Shown here one piece after another: positions 17,005-27,534 of a stretch of DNA of 64,000 bases; position 1 is the first letter of the stretch; each line of letters opens with the position of its first letter. The notes under the pieces are model-generated. The model worked only from the letters and a program-made list of their open reading frames with translations. It searched no databases and was not told the origin of the DNA. The position numbers and the translations under genes are program-made. This DNA comes from Dyadobacter alkalitolerans DSM 23607 (lineage in GTDB: Bacteria; Bacteroidota; Bacteroidia; Cytophagales; Spirosomataceae): positions 310,001 through 374,000 of the forward strand of contig NZ_AUAS01000003.1 in NCBI RefSeq assembly GCF_000428845.1, read 5' to 3'.

Positions 17005-18720
17005 ATGCTATTAAGCGAACAGGAAATATTGCGCAGACAAAAGCGCGAAGAATTAATGCGGATGGGCATAGAACCATATCCTGCGGAAGAATTTGCGGTG
17101 AATACATATGCCGCAGACATTGCCAAGAATTACGAAAACAATAAGATAGATTATAAGCACGTCACAATGGCAGGTCGGCTCATGGGTTTCCGGATTATGG
17201 GAAGCGCTGCGTTTGCCGAGTTTCAGGACAGCACGGGACGTGTGCAATTATATTTCCGCAGGGACGATCTTTGCCCGGGCGAAGACAAAACACTTTACAA
17301 CACCGTTTTCAAAAAACTGCTGGACATTGGTGATATCATTGGTATTCAGGGGTTTGTATTTACTACGCAAACCGGCGAGATATCAGTCCATGTGCAGGAA
17401 TTTAAGCTTTTAAATAAATCCTTGCGCCCGCTTCCCGTGGTAAAACGCGATGAAGAAGGCAACATTTACGACGGTTTTACCGATCCCGAACTACGCTATC
17501 GCCAGCGTTACGTGGATCTGATCGTGAATCCGGAAGTGCGTGATATTTTTATAAAAAGGGCCCGGATCATTACAACGATGCGCTCCTTTTTTGATTCAAA
17601 AAGCTGGCTGGAAGTGGAAACGCCTGTTTTGCAAAGCATTCATGGAGGCGCCGCTGCGAGGCCGTTTGAAACACACCACAATTCGCTGGATATGGATCTC
17701 TTCCTTCGCATTGCGACGGAATTGCATTTGAAACGGCTTATAGTGGGTGGTTTTGAAGGCGTTTATGAATTTGGGAAACTGTTCCGGAACGAGGGAATGG
17801 ACCGGACGCACAATCCTGAGTTTACGACGGTTGAACTATACGTTGCCTACAAAGATTACCTGTGGATGATGCAGATGACCGAGCAATTGCTCGAACAGGT
17901 TGCCCTGGCAGTCAACGGGAAAACAACCGTTATATTCGGAGAAACAGAGCTGGATTTTGCCGGCCCTTACCCAAGATTAAGCATTACAGACGCAATCAAG
18001 CAATACACAGGCCTGGATGTTGAAGCACTCGACGAGGATAGCATCCGCCAGCAATGCCGCGCGTGGGGAATGGAAGTGACCGAAAGCATGGGTAAAGGAA
18101 AGCTGATTGACGAGATCTTCGGTGAGAAAGTGGAAGCGAACATTATCCAGCCTACATTCATTACCGATCATCCCGTTGAAATGTCCCCGCTGACCAAAAA
18201 GCACCGCACAAAACCAGGCATGGTAGAGCGTTTTGAGCTTTTTGTCAATGGCAGGGAAATCGCCAATGCATATTCCGAGCTGAATGATCCTTTGGAACAG
18301 CGCGAGCGTTTTGAAGATCAGCTGAAACTGAAAGAACGTGGTGATGATGAGGCGATGGAAATGGATGACGATTTCCTCAGGGCCCTCGAATACGGCATGC
18401 CGCCAAGTTCAGGCATAGGCATCGGGATTGACAGGCTTACCATGCTGCTTACCAATAATTCCAGCATTCAGGAAGTGATTTTCTTCCCGCAAATGCGTCC
18501 CGAACGCAGGGTTGAAATGGCGAAGGAGCTGGATTATATCAATGCCGGCGTGCCTGCTGCATGGGTCCCTGCATTACAGAAAATGAACATTCTTACCATC
18601 GAACAGCTGAAAGCGGCTAACCCCAACAAGATTTTCAATGATCTGGGCGGGATGCGGAAAAAGCTTAAAATAGATGAAAAAATGCCTTTACTGGATGATG
18701 TAAAGACTTGGATAGCTTAA
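17005..18720 (+). CDS. lysS: Lysine--tRNA ligase (class II)
   Basis: 571 residues. The N-terminal OB-fold anticodon-binding domain spans about 50-160 ([19 protein letters not shown]). The class II catalytic core has motif 2 as [18 protein letters not shown] and motif 3 as [13 protein letters not shown]. It charges tRNA-Lys in the cytoplasm. The last 70 or so residues, after [11 protein letters not shown], form an extra helical tail not present in short bacterial LysRS and shared, to my knowledge, by Bacteroidota versions. It is followed by a strong terminator. Confidence 0.97.
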   Translation: MLLSEQEILRRQKREELMRMGIEPYPAEEFAVNTYAADIAKNYENNKIDYKHVTMAGRLMGFRIMGSAAFAEFQDSTGRVQLYFRRDDLCPGEDKTLYNTVFKKLLDIGDIIGIQGFVFTTQTGEISVHVQEFKLLNKSLRPLPVVKRDEEGNIYDGFTDPELRYRQRYVDLIVNPEVRDIFIKRARIITTMRSFFDSKSWLEVETPVLQSIHGGAAARPFETHHNSLDMDLFLRIATELHLKRLIVGGFEGVYEFGKLFRNEGMDRTHNPEFTTVELYVAYKDYLWMMQMTEQLLEQVALAVNGKTTVIFGETELDFAGPYPRLSITDAIKQYTGLDVEALDEDSIRQQCRAWGMEVTESMGKGKLIDEIFGEKVEANIIQPTFITDHPVEMSPLTKKHRTKPGMVERFELFVNGREIANAYSELNDPLEQRERFEDQLKLKERGDDEAMEMDDDFLRALEYGMPPSSGIGIGIDRLTMLLTNNSSIQEVIFFPQMRPERRVEMAKELDYINAGVPAAWVPALQKMNILTIEQLKAANPNKIFNDLGGMRKKLKIDEKMPLLDDVKTWIA

Positions 18721-18731
18721 AGAACAAATGA

Positions 18732-18760
18732 AAAATGCCACTCTGACCGAGTGGCATTTT
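18732..18760. terminator. Bidirectional terminator between lysS and the cold-shock gene
   Basis: Perfect 12-bp stem (18732-18743 with 18749-18760), 5-base loop. The stem ends in A and T tracts, so it can act for lysS on the plus strand and the convergent cold-shock gene on the minus strand. Confidence 0.88.
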
Positions 18761-18782
18761 CATTCCTGCAAAAAAAATACGA

Positions 18783-18977
18783 TTATATCTTTTTTACCTG
18801 GACAGCGTTTAGTCCCTTTTTCCCTTCAACGACTTCGTATTCCACTTGGTCATTTTCACGGATAGTAAGTCCTCCCAATCCTGTCACATGGACAAAGATG
18901 TCTCTGTTTGTGTCGTCTTCAACGATGAAGCCGTATCCCTTAGCTTCATTGAAAAATTTTACAGTACCTGTTGGCAT
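18783..18977 (-). CDS. Cold-shock domain protein (CspA family)
   Basis: 64 residues from ATG 18977 (MPTGTVKFFNEAKGYGFI). It is a single cold-shock OB-fold with RNP1 KGYGFI and RNP2 DIFVHV. It binds single-stranded RNA/DNA and melts RNA structure, typically under cold or growth-phase stress. The frame extends upstream to 19037, but those 20 residues do not belong to the fold. It converges on lysS. Confidence 0.95.
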   Translation of the reverse strand: MPTGTVKFFNEAKGYGFIVEDDTNRDIFVHVTGLGGLTIRENDQVEYEVVEGKKGLNAVQVKKI

Positions 18978-19322
18978 AATGGTTGAATAAAAAAATTGAA
19001 ATAAGGTGAAAATACAAGATAATTGTAATCGTTTCAATCAAAAGCCCAAAACGCTTAACCAAATAATTGAGGGAGGCTCACTGCATTGGTAAAAGAAACT
19101 TTGGATTTTTTCATCAAGACATCTCGATTATAATGAACAAATTACAAAATCTTGAATCACAAAGAAACAAAAATTGTTTGGAAAACAATTTATTTGATTA
19201 AAGAATTTGAAAATTTACGACTTAGCGGTATTTTGCCAATTCGCCCTGTTTTTTTTGGGTAATTTGAATACAGAATTGTATATGCGGGTAAAAATCCTTA
19301 ATTATGATGTAATTATTGAAAA
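18978..19322. other. Gene-free stretch between divergent csp and PspC genes
   Basis: 345 AT-rich bases with no credible frame. It must carry the minus-strand leader and promoter of the cold-shock gene and the plus-strand promoter of the PspC gene. A T-run followed by gggtaatttg at 19246-19265 resembles a plus-strand Bacteroidota promoter but is one base short of the consensus. No hairpin-rich RNA gene is evident. Confidence 0.5.
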
Positions 19323-19550
19323 ATGGGTATGAGCAGACTTCGGTATTACGTTGAGGACCAAATATTTGGTGTATGCGCAAAGTTGGGCGAAAAGCTCAAT
19401 TTCCCGGCTAGCAGCGTCCGGTTATACTTTATTTATGCCACCTTCATGACCTTCGGCTCGCCGATTATCCTTTATCTGGTGCTTGCTTTCTGGATGGAGC
19501 TGCAAAAACACTGGCGTCGTCACAATAGTCCTACGATCTGGGAACTGTAA
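19323..19550 (+). CDS. PspC-domain small membrane protein
   Basis: 75 residues. The PspC domain is nearly the whole protein: DQIFGVCAKLGEKLNFPASSVRLYFIYATF followed by one hydrophobic helix and a basic end. PspC-type proteins sit in the inner membrane and are linked to envelope stress. No PspA partner lies nearby. The last 20 bases overlap the end of the convergent glycosyltransferase gene. Starts at 19323 and 19329 are both possible. Confidence 0.85.
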   Translation: MGMSRLRYYVEDQIFGVCAKLGEKLNFPASSVRLYFIYATFMTFGSPIILYLVLAFWMELQKHWRRHNSPTIWEL

Positions 19551-20565
19551 TTTTATTGATAGTAATTCCCGTCAACTGACTGAAACGGTGCTTCCCCAGC
19601 ACAAAATACTCCCAAACAATGCTTCTGTAATAAAGCGGTGCGCGATATGACGTTCTTTTCGTCGTTTTTATAAGCGCAGGAATCATCATATAAAATGCAA
19701 TGTGCGCCCTCAAAATCGCTACAACGTCGGGCCAGGCACCGGTAGCCATAAACCGCACGCTCGAAATCCCGTCGAGTATTAGCCTGATAAAAACGGTTTT
19801 CCATCTCCTGCCTTTCGGAAGATTTTTAAAGAGCATGATCAGGTTATTCCGGTAATTCAGGAACGTTTTGCGTGGGTTGGATTTATGCAATGTGCCCCCT
19901 CCTACATGATAAACCACTGATTTCCCACAATATGTAATGCGATACTGCATATTCAGCAACCGCCAGCAAAGGTCAATTTCCTCCATATGCGCGAAAAACG
20001 ACTCGTCAAAACCACCAGCGCGATGGAAAGCCGAGGCACGGACAAAAAGACAAGCACCCGTTGCCCAGAACACATCCTGCTCGTCGTCGAACTGACCCAG
20101 ATCTTCTTCCCGGGTGTCAAAAATGCGTCCCCTGCAAAACGGGTAACCCAGGTAATCCATATATCCGCCGGCCGCACCTGCGTATTCAAAGTGCGTAGGA
20201 AGATCGTAGGCGCGTATTTTTGGTTGGCAGGCAGCAATCCTTTCGTCCGAATCCATAAAGGAGATCACCGGTTGTATCCAGTTCTCGGTTACCTCAATGT
20301 CGGAGTTCAGCAAGATGTAATAGTCAGCCTCAATGCGTCTTAGCGCATCATTATAGCCACCCGCATACCCTTTGTTCTCGGAAATGGTGAGCGTATTTAA
20401 TGTTGGATATGAAGCATTTAACCAGTCGAGCGACTGGTCCGTAGATGCATTATCAGCTATCCAGACTGAATAGCCTGCTGAATATTTTAAAACGTTGGGA
20501 AGGAATTGTTCGAGATGGTGTCTGCCGTTATAATTCAGGATGACAATCGCAACAGTGGAAGCCAT
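19531..20565 (-). CDS. Glycosyltransferase family 2
   Basis: 344 residues with the GT-A fold. AIVILNYNGRHHLEQFLP is at the N-terminus, WIADNASTDQS binds the nucleotide, and ILLNSDIEV at about 90 is the DxD-like metal site. FWATGACLFVRASAFHRAGGFDESFFAHMEEIDLCWR is the acceptor/catalytic segment. Members of this rhamnosyltransferase-like group build cell-surface polysaccharide or glycoprotein glycans. It lies 11 bases downstream of the YbaB gene on the same strand. Confidence 0.92.
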   Translation of the reverse strand: MASTVAIVILNYNGRHHLEQFLPNVLKYSAGYSVWIADNASTDQSLDWLNASYPTLNTLTISENKGYAGGYNDALRRIEADYYILLNSDIEVTENWIQPVISFMDSDERIAACQPKIRAYDLPTHFEYAGAAGGYMDYLGYPFCRGRIFDTREEDLGQFDDEQDVFWATGACLFVRASAFHRAGGFDESFFAHMEEIDLCWRLLNMQYRITYCGKSVVYHVGGGTLHKSNPRKTFLNYRNNLIMLFKNLPKGRRWKTVFIRLILDGISSVRFMATGAWPDVVAILRAHIAFYMMIPALIKTTKRTSYRAPLYYRSIVWEYFVLGKHRFSQLTGITINKITVPRS

Positions 20566-20576
20566 TGATGAGGTGG

Positions 20577-20924
20577 TTATTTCATAAACCCTCCTAAATC
20601 AAGCCCGGGAATGTTGGGAAGTACACCATCCGTAGCTTTTTGCAAATGCTCTTTTATTTTTGGTTCAATGTTATCCAATGCTTTATTGACTGCGGCAACA
20701 ATCAGATCCTGCAACATTTCCTTATCGTCCGGATTGATAAGATCTTTATCAATATCTAGTCCTATTAATGCTTTTTGTCCGTTTACGGTCGCTTTCACCA
20801 TTCCGCCGCCCGACTCAGCAACCTGGGTCAGCGTTACCAATGAATCCTGCGCGTCTTTCATGCGAGACTGAAGGTCTTTCATTTTGCCCATGAGCCCCAT
20901 CATATCCGCCATATTACCAAACAT
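20577..20924 (-). CDS. YbaB/EbfC nucleoid-associated protein
   Basis: 115 residues: an N-terminal Met-rich helix (MADMMGLMGKMKDLQSRMKDAQ), then VKATVNGQKALIGLDIDKDLIN and a C-terminal helical AAVNKALDNIEPKIKEHLQ. This is the YbaB fold, a dimeric DNA-binding protein often found with dnaX/recR in other bacteria but here placed upstream of a glycosyltransferase. I am confident of the family; the role is inferred. Confidence 0.93.
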   Translation of the reverse strand: MFGNMADMMGLMGKMKDLQSRMKDAQDSLVTLTQVAESGGGMVKATVNGQKALIGLDIDKDLINPDDKEMLQDLIVAAVNKALDNIEPKIKEHLQKATDGVLPNIPGLDLGGFMK

Positions 20925-20977
20925 AGTCGTACTAATTAAGTGATGCTTTTATAAAACGTTTTTAACGGAAATGGTTC

Positions 20978-22888
20978 CTATCGTAAAAGCATAAATGTAC
21001 CACTTTTTTCAACAGTTTGATTGATATCGTCCACGAAAGTCATTTTGTAAACATATGATCCTACGGGCGCATTTGCCCCGTTTATAGTGCCGTCCCAGCC
21101 AGTTGCAATGTCATTGGAATGGAATACGACCTGCCCCCAGCGGTTCATCACCGAGAAGTTAAAGGATTGAAGCTGATTAGATTTAGCTTCCAGAACGTCA
21201 TTGTAGCCATCACCATTTGGGCTGAAAGCCTGCGGCACAAAAACGCCTGCACTTCTTTTGTAATTGACGACATTGGACAAGCTCTCAAAACCGCCCTGCG
21301 AGGAATTCGCCCGGACTTTGAAATTGTATTCAAGATCGCTTTGGGCATTCACCTTGACCGTGTAGCTTGAATTCATCTGAACAGGAATCTCCTCTTCCGG
21401 CGCGCTCGATCCAACACGGATTACATCATAACTGGAAACGCCTGCAAGAATTGGCAATTCAGTACTCCAGTTGAGCGTAGTTAAGTTCTTTTTTAGCAAA
21501 ATCGTGCAAATTGGCTGCGAGGGAGGGACTTTCTGACCGCAGGAATTGGTATAACTGATACGGTAACAATAAGAAAGCTCGTCAGTCTTAACTTCCGGAT
21601 CGGAATATTCACTTTGATTAAAAAGCGTAATGATTTTCTTGAACAATGTTGCGCCAGCCTCCGCTTTCTCGATGGTCAGGTCGTAAGTGCTGCTGGGACC
21701 GGCTCCCGGGACACTTGCTTTAATCGTTACAAGATGATCTCCGTCAACAGTTACGGCTGCGTCCTTGATCGGTTTGGGAGAAGCAATTTCTGCTTTCACA
21801 CCAACCGGTGCCGATGTGGAAGTCACATCATTAATCTTGGCAACAACCTGATATTCAGAATAACTGCCGCATTCCACGTCTTCATCCGTGTAGGTAATCT
21901 CATTAATGGAAGTGAAAGTTTTTACAATAGTCCCATCGCGTAAAAGATCATACGATGTAAAATCAGTCGCATCCGGATATTTGCTCCATGTCAGAATGTT
22001 TTTCCCGTCTTCCGACTTTCCTGAAAGCGTCATGCTGGTGTAAACACGGCTGTCGTTTTTACCCGAGCAAAGGTCCTCGGAAGAAAGCTTCACCTGATAG
22101 GCCTGTGTTGTAACCATATTTTTCACATCAAAAGGCTGTAAGCCGCCGGATGACCGTCTTCCCGCTGATGTATAGGCTGAACTATTTGTACTGTAATTGA
22201 TATCCGTATAAACCCCGCTCAAACCCTGGTAAACGATCCGAAGCGTGCCATCCCCCCGCATTTCAAGCGATTTGATGGCGATATCATTAAGCTGAGCCTG
22301 CTGAAAAGTAATAGGAAGTGACGTCGCACGGCCGGCAGCGCATCCTTTTCCGACATAGAGTCCTGTAATCAATGCCGTCGGATTACTGCTTACATCGGCA
22401 TAACTGTGTTCTATCACGAGTGGGCTTCCTTTTTTCCAGATATCAGTTTTTCCATCTCCCCATTCTATTTTTACCTCATCATAGGCTTTCAGGATCGCAT
22501 CGTCTATTAAACTTAGAAAGATCTTTCCACCACCGCAGGAAGAATATTGCGGCGTAACAACCCTGGTCTCAAACACCTGGACAGTTTTACAAGCGTAAAA
22601 TTGCCCTGAGGACACTGCACCTTGCTGTAAAACTGTATACGTGGCTGGGAGAGAATATGTGAAAATGGGGCCCGGTGCGATTTGCGGAGATCTGCCGTCA
22701 AAACTAGCATCGTAACCCACTAAAATAGGATTTGGGACTGTGTTCGTAACCCGAATGGTTAATGGCGCACAACCTTCGGTTTTATCAATTGTGAAACCGC
22801 CTCCTCCGCGGTCGCAAAGTCCCTGGGCTTGCAGTGTATTACCAACTAAGATGAAGAGGAAGAAAAGTGATAGTAGTGTTAATCTCAT
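20978..22888 (-). CDS. Secreted PKD/T9SS type B protein (paralog 1)
   Basis: 636 residues with a signal peptide (cleavage after LQAQ). An N-terminal PKD-like region contains KTEGCAPLTIRVTNTVPNP and IEWGDGKTDIW. Fibronectin-like repeats follow, then the gliding motility-associated C-terminal domain: VFVPQAFSPNGDGYNDVLE, then NRWGQVVFHSND and VGSYVYKMTFVDD. That domain directs export through the type IX system and surface retention. The next gene upstream on the strand is a paralog of the same layout. The ligand is unknown. Confidence 0.88.
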   Translation of the reverse strand: MRLTLLSLFFLFILVGNTLQAQGLCDRGGGGFTIDKTEGCAPLTIRVTNTVPNPILVGYDASFDGRSPQIAPGPIFTYSLPATYTVLQQGAVSSGQFYACKTVQVFETRVVTPQYSSCGGGKIFLSLIDDAILKAYDEVKIEWGDGKTDIWKKGSPLVIEHSYADVSSNPTALITGLYVGKGCAAGRATSLPITFQQAQLNDIAIKSLEMRGDGTLRIVYQGLSGVYTDINYSTNSSAYTSAGRRSSGGLQPFDVKNMVTTQAYQVKLSSEDLCSGKNDSRVYTSMTLSGKSEDGKNILTWSKYPDATDFTSYDLLRDGTIVKTFTSINEITYTDEDVECGSYSEYQVVAKINDVTSTSAPVGVKAEIASPKPIKDAAVTVDGDHLVTIKASVPGAGPSSTYDLTIEKAEAGATLFKKIITLFNQSEYSDPEVKTDELSYCYRISYTNSCGQKVPPSQPICTILLKKNLTTLNWSTELPILAGVSSYDVIRVGSSAPEEEIPVQMNSSYTVKVNAQSDLEYNFKVRANSSQGGFESLSNVVNYKRSAGVFVPQAFSPNGDGYNDVLEAKSNQLQSFNFSVMNRWGQVVFHSNDIATGWDGTINGANAPVGSYVYKMTFVDDINQTVEKSGTFMLLR

Positions 22889-23068
22889 AAGTGTGCAATG
22901 TTATAACATGACTTTTTTAGAGACTCCATATTCACAATGGAGTGTTATCAAGAAGTGATGGTTGTAAGCGATCTGCAAAAATAATCTATTTCGGGCGAGA
23001 ATGCCGCTTACTATTTAACGGGATTGCATTCAAAGTATTATTCTGATCTACAAGCCAATAAAAAAATC

Positions 23069-25018
23069 CTATCGGATCAATAAAAAACTCCCTTTTCTGG
23101 AAATTTGATTCCCTAATGCGTCCGTCATGTCGATTTTGTACAAATAATAACCTCCCGGCGCTTTCCCGGTTTTAATGTTCCCATCCCAACCGTCTGCAAT
23201 GTCATCTGCTTGAAATACAACCTCACCCCAACGCGTAAAAACAGACATACTGAATTTGGTTACAAAATAAGCCTTCACTTCAAACCGTTCATTGTAGGCG
23301 TCACCATTCGGTGTGAATGCGTCCGGGATAAGCACAATAGGGTCTCTCCGCAGCGAGAGCACATTGGAGTAGCTTTCCATGTTTCCGTCTGCCGACCGGG
23401 CTTTCACCTGAAACGAAAATGCAGACTGGGATCCGATATCAAGCACATGACTGGTTTCCAATTGCTTGGGAATCTCATCCTTAACAACCCCTGCATTATC
23501 CGTTTGAATCAAATCATAAGATCCTACGCTGGCAGTAAACGGAGCGTCAGCATTCCAATACACATTAGAAATGCGGTTTTGAAGTAAAATTGAGCAGATT
23601 GGCACGCTGGGTGCAGGCGATCTGAGGTTACAGGCATTTTCGTAAGTAAACCGATAACAATACGAATGCTCATTTGGATTTACGTCGATGTCGTCAAACA
23701 ACAGGCTTTGGTTGCCTGGTTGGGAAATTTGCTGAAAGTCCTGGCTTCCTAATGTAGCACGTTCGATAATGAGGTCATAGCTGCTGGTAAGGCCTTCACC
23801 GACCAGTGCGACCTGGGTGGAAATGGTCTTTTCGTCTTTGACTGTTACACTCCCGGTCGTTATCGTCTCAGGCAATGCACTTTTAGGGGCGATGCTGAAA
23901 GGTGTGGAGTATGAACGGACGTCATTGTCAATGATGGCAACAATCTCATACTGATAATTAGTCCCGCATTTTACATCCGTATCGAGATAAGAAAGCTGTT
24001 CTGCTGATGAAAAAATGACGGAACCGTCGCGTTTTAATTGATATTGGATCAAATTATCCGTGTTAGGATAATGCTCCCACGCCACAGAAATGATCTCATC
24101 CAGTGACACCAAACCTTCCTTAACCACCATGCTGCTCACGATCGGGCTGTCTATCAGGTTATCACAAAAATTCTTGGACGACAATTTAAAACGGTAAATC
24201 TGCCTGGCGTTCAGACCTGAAATGGTTGCCGATTGCGCGCCGTCCGACTGACCGCCTTTGCCCGTCGATACGAATTGCCCGTCCCCTTTATCAATCCAGA
24301 TCTCTGTTGCTATGCCTTCCATGCCATCGTAAAGGATCTTTGCCTCGCCGGAAGCAAGCATTTCCACGCTTCTGATTCTGATTTTAGCAAGCGCCTGTGG
24401 TGCGGTTTCTTTGGTTAATGTGGTTTTTAATGTCTGGCTGCAATTCCCCGAAGTATGTTTCCCTTGCACAGTGATAGCAGGAATATTCCCGGCAGAAGCA
24501 TATTGATGATCATAAGAAAGCCCCCCGCCATTCTTGATATTAACCGACTGACTTTTACCATCGCCCCAATTGATTTCGATCGCGTCATAAGCCCGTGCAA
24601 TTGCATCATTAACCAGCGTAAGCCGCACGCGCCCGCTGTTACAAGTCATCAGATCGGCCTTGGGAGCGCGATTTTCCTTGACTATAACTTCTTTGCAAAG
24701 ACTGAATCCTGCCACATCTTTTATACTGCCGTATTGCAGAATGGTGTAAGTCCCGGGCAGATCATAAACATGGGAAAGCTCAAAGGACCGGTCCTTTTCC
24801 TCTGGCGGAGAAGTGCTGTTTTTGTCGAAATTATAGGCATAGGTTACGTTTTCTGCATTAACCATCTGATTGATAATGTTCACTGTCAGTGGCGCGCAAC
24901 CTTCGGCAGGAGTGACGAGAAATTTACCGCTTGAACCACAAAAGCTTTGCCCGGATACGTTTTGATTAACAAACAAACATGCGCTTAACAGGAACAATAT
25001 CAGTAGATTAATCTTCAT
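23069..25018 (-). CDS. Secreted PKD/T9SS type B protein (paralog 2)
   Basis: 649 residues, same order as its downstream neighbour: signal peptide ending NVSGQ, a PKD-like region (TPAEGCAPLTVNIINQM, INWGDGKSQS), fibronectin-like repeats, and a C-terminal sorting domain (VLIPDAFTPNGDAYNERFE, FTRWGEVVFQADD, GGYYLYKIDMTD). The pair probably arose by an old tandem duplication, since overall identity is moderate. 180 bases separate the two genes. Confidence 0.88.
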   Translation of the reverse strand: MKINLLILFLLSACLFVNQNVSGQSFCGSSGKFLVTPAEGCAPLTVNIINQMVNAENVTYAYNFDKNSTSPPEEKDRSFELSHVYDLPGTYTILQYGSIKDVAGFSLCKEVIVKENRAPKADLMTCNSGRVRLTLVNDAIARAYDAIEINWGDGKSQSVNIKNGGGLSYDHQYASAGNIPAITVQGKHTSGNCSQTLKTTLTKETAPQALAKIRIRSVEMLASGEAKILYDGMEGIATEIWIDKGDGQFVSTGKGGQSDGAQSATISGLNARQIYRFKLSSKNFCDNLIDSPIVSSMVVKEGLVSLDEIISVAWEHYPNTDNLIQYQLKRDGSVIFSSAEQLSYLDTDVKCGTNYQYEIVAIIDNDVRSYSTPFSIAPKSALPETITTGSVTVKDEKTISTQVALVGEGLTSSYDLIIERATLGSQDFQQISQPGNQSLLFDDIDVNPNEHSYCYRFTYENACNLRSPAPSVPICSILLQNRISNVYWNADAPFTASVGSYDLIQTDNAGVVKDEIPKQLETSHVLDIGSQSAFSFQVKARSADGNMESYSNVLSLRRDPIVLIPDAFTPNGDAYNERFEVKAYFVTKFSMSVFTRWGEVVFQADDIADGWDGNIKTGKAPGGYYLYKIDMTDALGNQISRKGSFLLIR

Positions 25019-25144
25019 AGGTGAGTAAATTTATTTCAAAATGACGGGCAGGACAGTTCCTGCGCATCATTGAAACGGATAAGCCAAAAGCTTTGTTAGC
25101 ATGCAATGGAGGTTGAAAAATAGAACTTTTCAACATTAAGCATG

Positions 25145-25152
25145 TACCTTTG
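25145..25152 (+). promoter_or_regulatory. Possible -7 element (TACCTTTG) ahead of ribBA
   Basis: TACCTTTG fits TAnnTTTG, 50 bases upstream of the ribBA ATG. The matching TTTG box is not clear at the expected spacing. No FMN riboswitch fold was recognised in the short leader. Confidence 0.45.
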
Positions 25153-25202
25153 CAGAGTAAAAACGAGTTTTTGTCTAAAACTATTTTTCGTCAACCTGAT
25201 TA

Positions 25203-26450
25203 ATGAATAATAATAGCATTCCAATAGTTCTGGATTCCATAGATGAGGCCATAGAGGCTATAAGAAGAGGAGAAATGATCATTGTCGTTGATGACGAAGA
25301 TCGTGAAAATGAAGGCGATTTTATCTGTGCCGCCGAACTCATAACCCCCGAAATTGTCAATTTTATGGCCCGTGAAGGCCGTGGTTTGATTTGCGTTCCC
25401 ATTACCGAAGAGCGTTGCGCCGAGCTAAACCTCGAAATGATGGTGGGTACGAACACCGCGTTGCACGAAACCGCTTTCACCGTTTCTGTCGATTTGCTGG
25501 GACATGGCTGCACCACGGGAATTTCGGCCAGCGACCGTTCCAAAACCATTAAGGCGCTTGTGGACGCTGACACGCTACCAGAAGACCTGGGTCGTCCGGG
25601 ACATATTTTTCCGTTGAAGGCCAAGCAAGGCGGTGTTCTGAGAAGGACAGGCCACACCGAAGCTGCGATTGACTTTCCAAGGCTTGCCGGTTTGGCACCA
25701 GCCGGGGTTTTGGTTGAAATATTAAATGAGGACGGCTCCATGGCCCGCTTGCCTCAGCTCAGGGAAATTGCCAACCGTTTTAACCTTAAACTGGTTAGTA
25801 TCAAGGACCTTATTGAATACAGACTTCAAAAAGAGTCTTTAATAAAAAGAGAGATCGGCGTGGATATGCCTACCAAATGGGGCCATTTCGATCTGATCGC
25901 TTACCGCCAGATCAACACCGGCGATTTGCATCTGGCTTTGGTAAAAGGAACCTGGGAAAAAGATGAGCCCGTGCTTGTCCGCGTACATTCATCCTGCGTT
26001 ACCGGCGATATTTTTGGCTCGTGCCGCTGCGACTGCGGTCCCCAGCTGCATGCTGCTATGGAAATGGTCGACAAAGAAGGCAAGGGCGTGATCGTATACA
26101 TGAACCAGGAAGGGCGCGGGATCGGGCTTTTGAATAAATTAAGGGCATATAAGCTGCAAGAAATGGGCAGAGATACGGTTGAAGCCAATCTGGAACTCGG
26201 TTTTCCGATGGACGACCGCGATTATGGCGTTGGCGCCCAAATCCTCCGCGACCTGGAAGTGACGAAATTGAAACTGATTACCAACAATCCTAAAAAACGC
26301 GCCGGTTTGATCGGTTATGGGCTTGAAATTGTGGATTCGGTGACTGTTGAAATCCCTTCCAACCCGCATAATGAGAAATATCTTTTGACGAAAAGAGATA
26401 AAATGGGTCACAATTTGAGCAACCTCACCATTCCGGTCAATAAGGGATAA
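25203..26450 (+). CDS. ribBA: Bifunctional DHBP synthase / GTP cyclohydrolase II
   Basis: 415 residues that feed both branches of riboflavin synthesis. The N-terminal RibB domain (about 1-205) has [11 protein letters not shown] and [10 protein letters not shown]; the central HTGHTEA-type signature appears as [16 protein letters not shown]. The C-terminal RibA domain has zinc ligands in [19 protein letters not shown] and the GTP-binding [16 protein letters not shown], then [16 protein letters not shown]. It stands alone, 59 bases before the heptose kinase gene. Confidence 0.97.
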   Translation: MNNNSIPIVLDSIDEAIEAIRRGEMIIVVDDEDRENEGDFICAAELITPEIVNFMAREGRGLICVPITEERCAELNLEMMVGTNTALHETAFTVSVDLLGHGCTTGISASDRSKTIKALVDADTLPEDLGRPGHIFPLKAKQGGVLRRTGHTEAAIDFPRLAGLAPAGVLVEILNEDGSMARLPQLREIANRFNLKLVSIKDLIEYRLQKESLIKREIGVDMPTKWGHFDLIAYRQINTGDLHLALVKGTWEKDEPVLVRVHSSCVTGDIFGSCRCDCGPQLHAAMEMVDKEGKGVIVYMNQEGRGIGLLNKLRAYKLQEMGRDTVEANLELGFPMDDRDYGVGAQILRDLEVTKLKLITNNPKKRAGLIGYGLEIVDSVTVEIPSNPHNEKYLLTKRDKMGHNLSNLTIPVNKG

Positions 26451-26509
26451 GGGGTGTTGTTCAGTGAGTTCAGATCTAATATTTTGTAATAATAGCGGCA
26501 GAATTTTAA

Positions 26510-27505
26510 ATGAATATCAATCAGGTTTTTGAAGCATTCAACACCTTGCGTGTACTGGTTATCGGAGATGTAATGCTGGACTCTTATGTCTGGGGAAAAG
26601 TAGAAAGGATTTCCCCCGAAGCCCCGGTTCCGGTTGTTAATGTTCAAAAGCGCGAGTATCGCCTAGGCGGTGCCGGCAATGTCCTTTTAAATGTACAATC
26701 GCTTGGCGCAGAAGCTATTATTTGCACCGTAATCGGCACGGACAGCTCAGGAGATCTGCTCAAAAACAGTTTGAAGGAAAAAGGCCTCAATTGCGAAGGC
26801 TTAATTCGCAGCGAAAGCCGGATCACAACGATTAAGGAGCGCATTATTGCAGGTTCTCAACAGGTTGTCCGCATTGATACGGAAACCGACAGACCCGTTT
26901 CTGCCATTGAAACGGAGAAACTGATTGCCAAAGCCAAAGAGCTGATTCCGAGCAGTAATGTGATCATTTTCGAAGATTACGACAAAGGCGTGCTGACCCC
27001 TGAGTCCATTTCCGAGATCACGGCATTTGCCAACGAACATAATGTTCCTACCGTTGTCGATCCCAAAAAACGAAACTTCCTGGCTTATAACAACACGACG
27101 CTGTTCAAGCCAAATCTCAAAGAATTGCGGGAAGGCCTGAAGATCGAATTTGATGTTGATAATCCTGAGGAACTTCGTGATGCTGTACGACATTTGAAAG
27201 AAGCATTGCATGTGAAAGGTGCATTAATTACCCTTTCGGAGCGGGGCGTTATCATTGATTATCAGGATGAAGTTCACAAACTGCCCGCGCATATCCGGCA
27301 AATTGCGGATGTTTCTGGGGCTGGGGACACGGTGATCAGCATTGCGGCATGTTGCGTTGCATTAGGATTACCTTCAAAAACCATTGCTGCGATTTCCAAT
27401 CTAGGCGGAGGCTTGGTTTGCGAATTGGTGGGCGTGGTGCCCATTGACAAGGAATTGCTCAAAACAGAAGCCATGAACCTCATTATTCCACCGGCTTTTG
27501 CATAA
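26510..27505 (+). CDS. PfkB-family heptose-7-phosphate kinase (HldE/RfaE1-like)
   Basis: 331 residues with the ribokinase fold: VLVIGDVMLDSYVWGKVERISPEAPVPVV, which is diagnostic of the RfaE kinase domain, then GGAGNVLLNVQSLGA and the catalytic GAGDTVIS near 265. The nucleotidyltransferase domain of bifunctional HldE is absent, so it is the kinase-only form. It would phosphorylate heptose-7-phosphate for ADP-heptose and LPS synthesis. No other heptose genes are nearby. Assignment to heptose is by motif, not proof of substrate. Confidence 0.88.
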   Translation: MNINQVFEAFNTLRVLVIGDVMLDSYVWGKVERISPEAPVPVVNVQKREYRLGGAGNVLLNVQSLGAEAIICTVIGTDSSGDLLKNSLKEKGLNCEGLIRSESRITTIKERIIAGSQQVVRIDTETDRPVSAIETEKLIAKAKELIPSSNVIIFEDYDKGVLTPESISEITAFANEHNVPTVVDPKKRNFLAYNNTTLFKPNLKELREGLKIEFDVDNPEELRDAVRHLKEALHVKGALITLSERGVIIDYQDEVHKLPAHIRQIADVSGAGDTVISIAACCVALGLPSKTIAAISNLGGGLVCELVGVVPIDKELLKTEAMNLIIPPAFA

Positions 27506-27534
27506 GCAAAAACCCGGGTTGGTTGAGATCTAAA

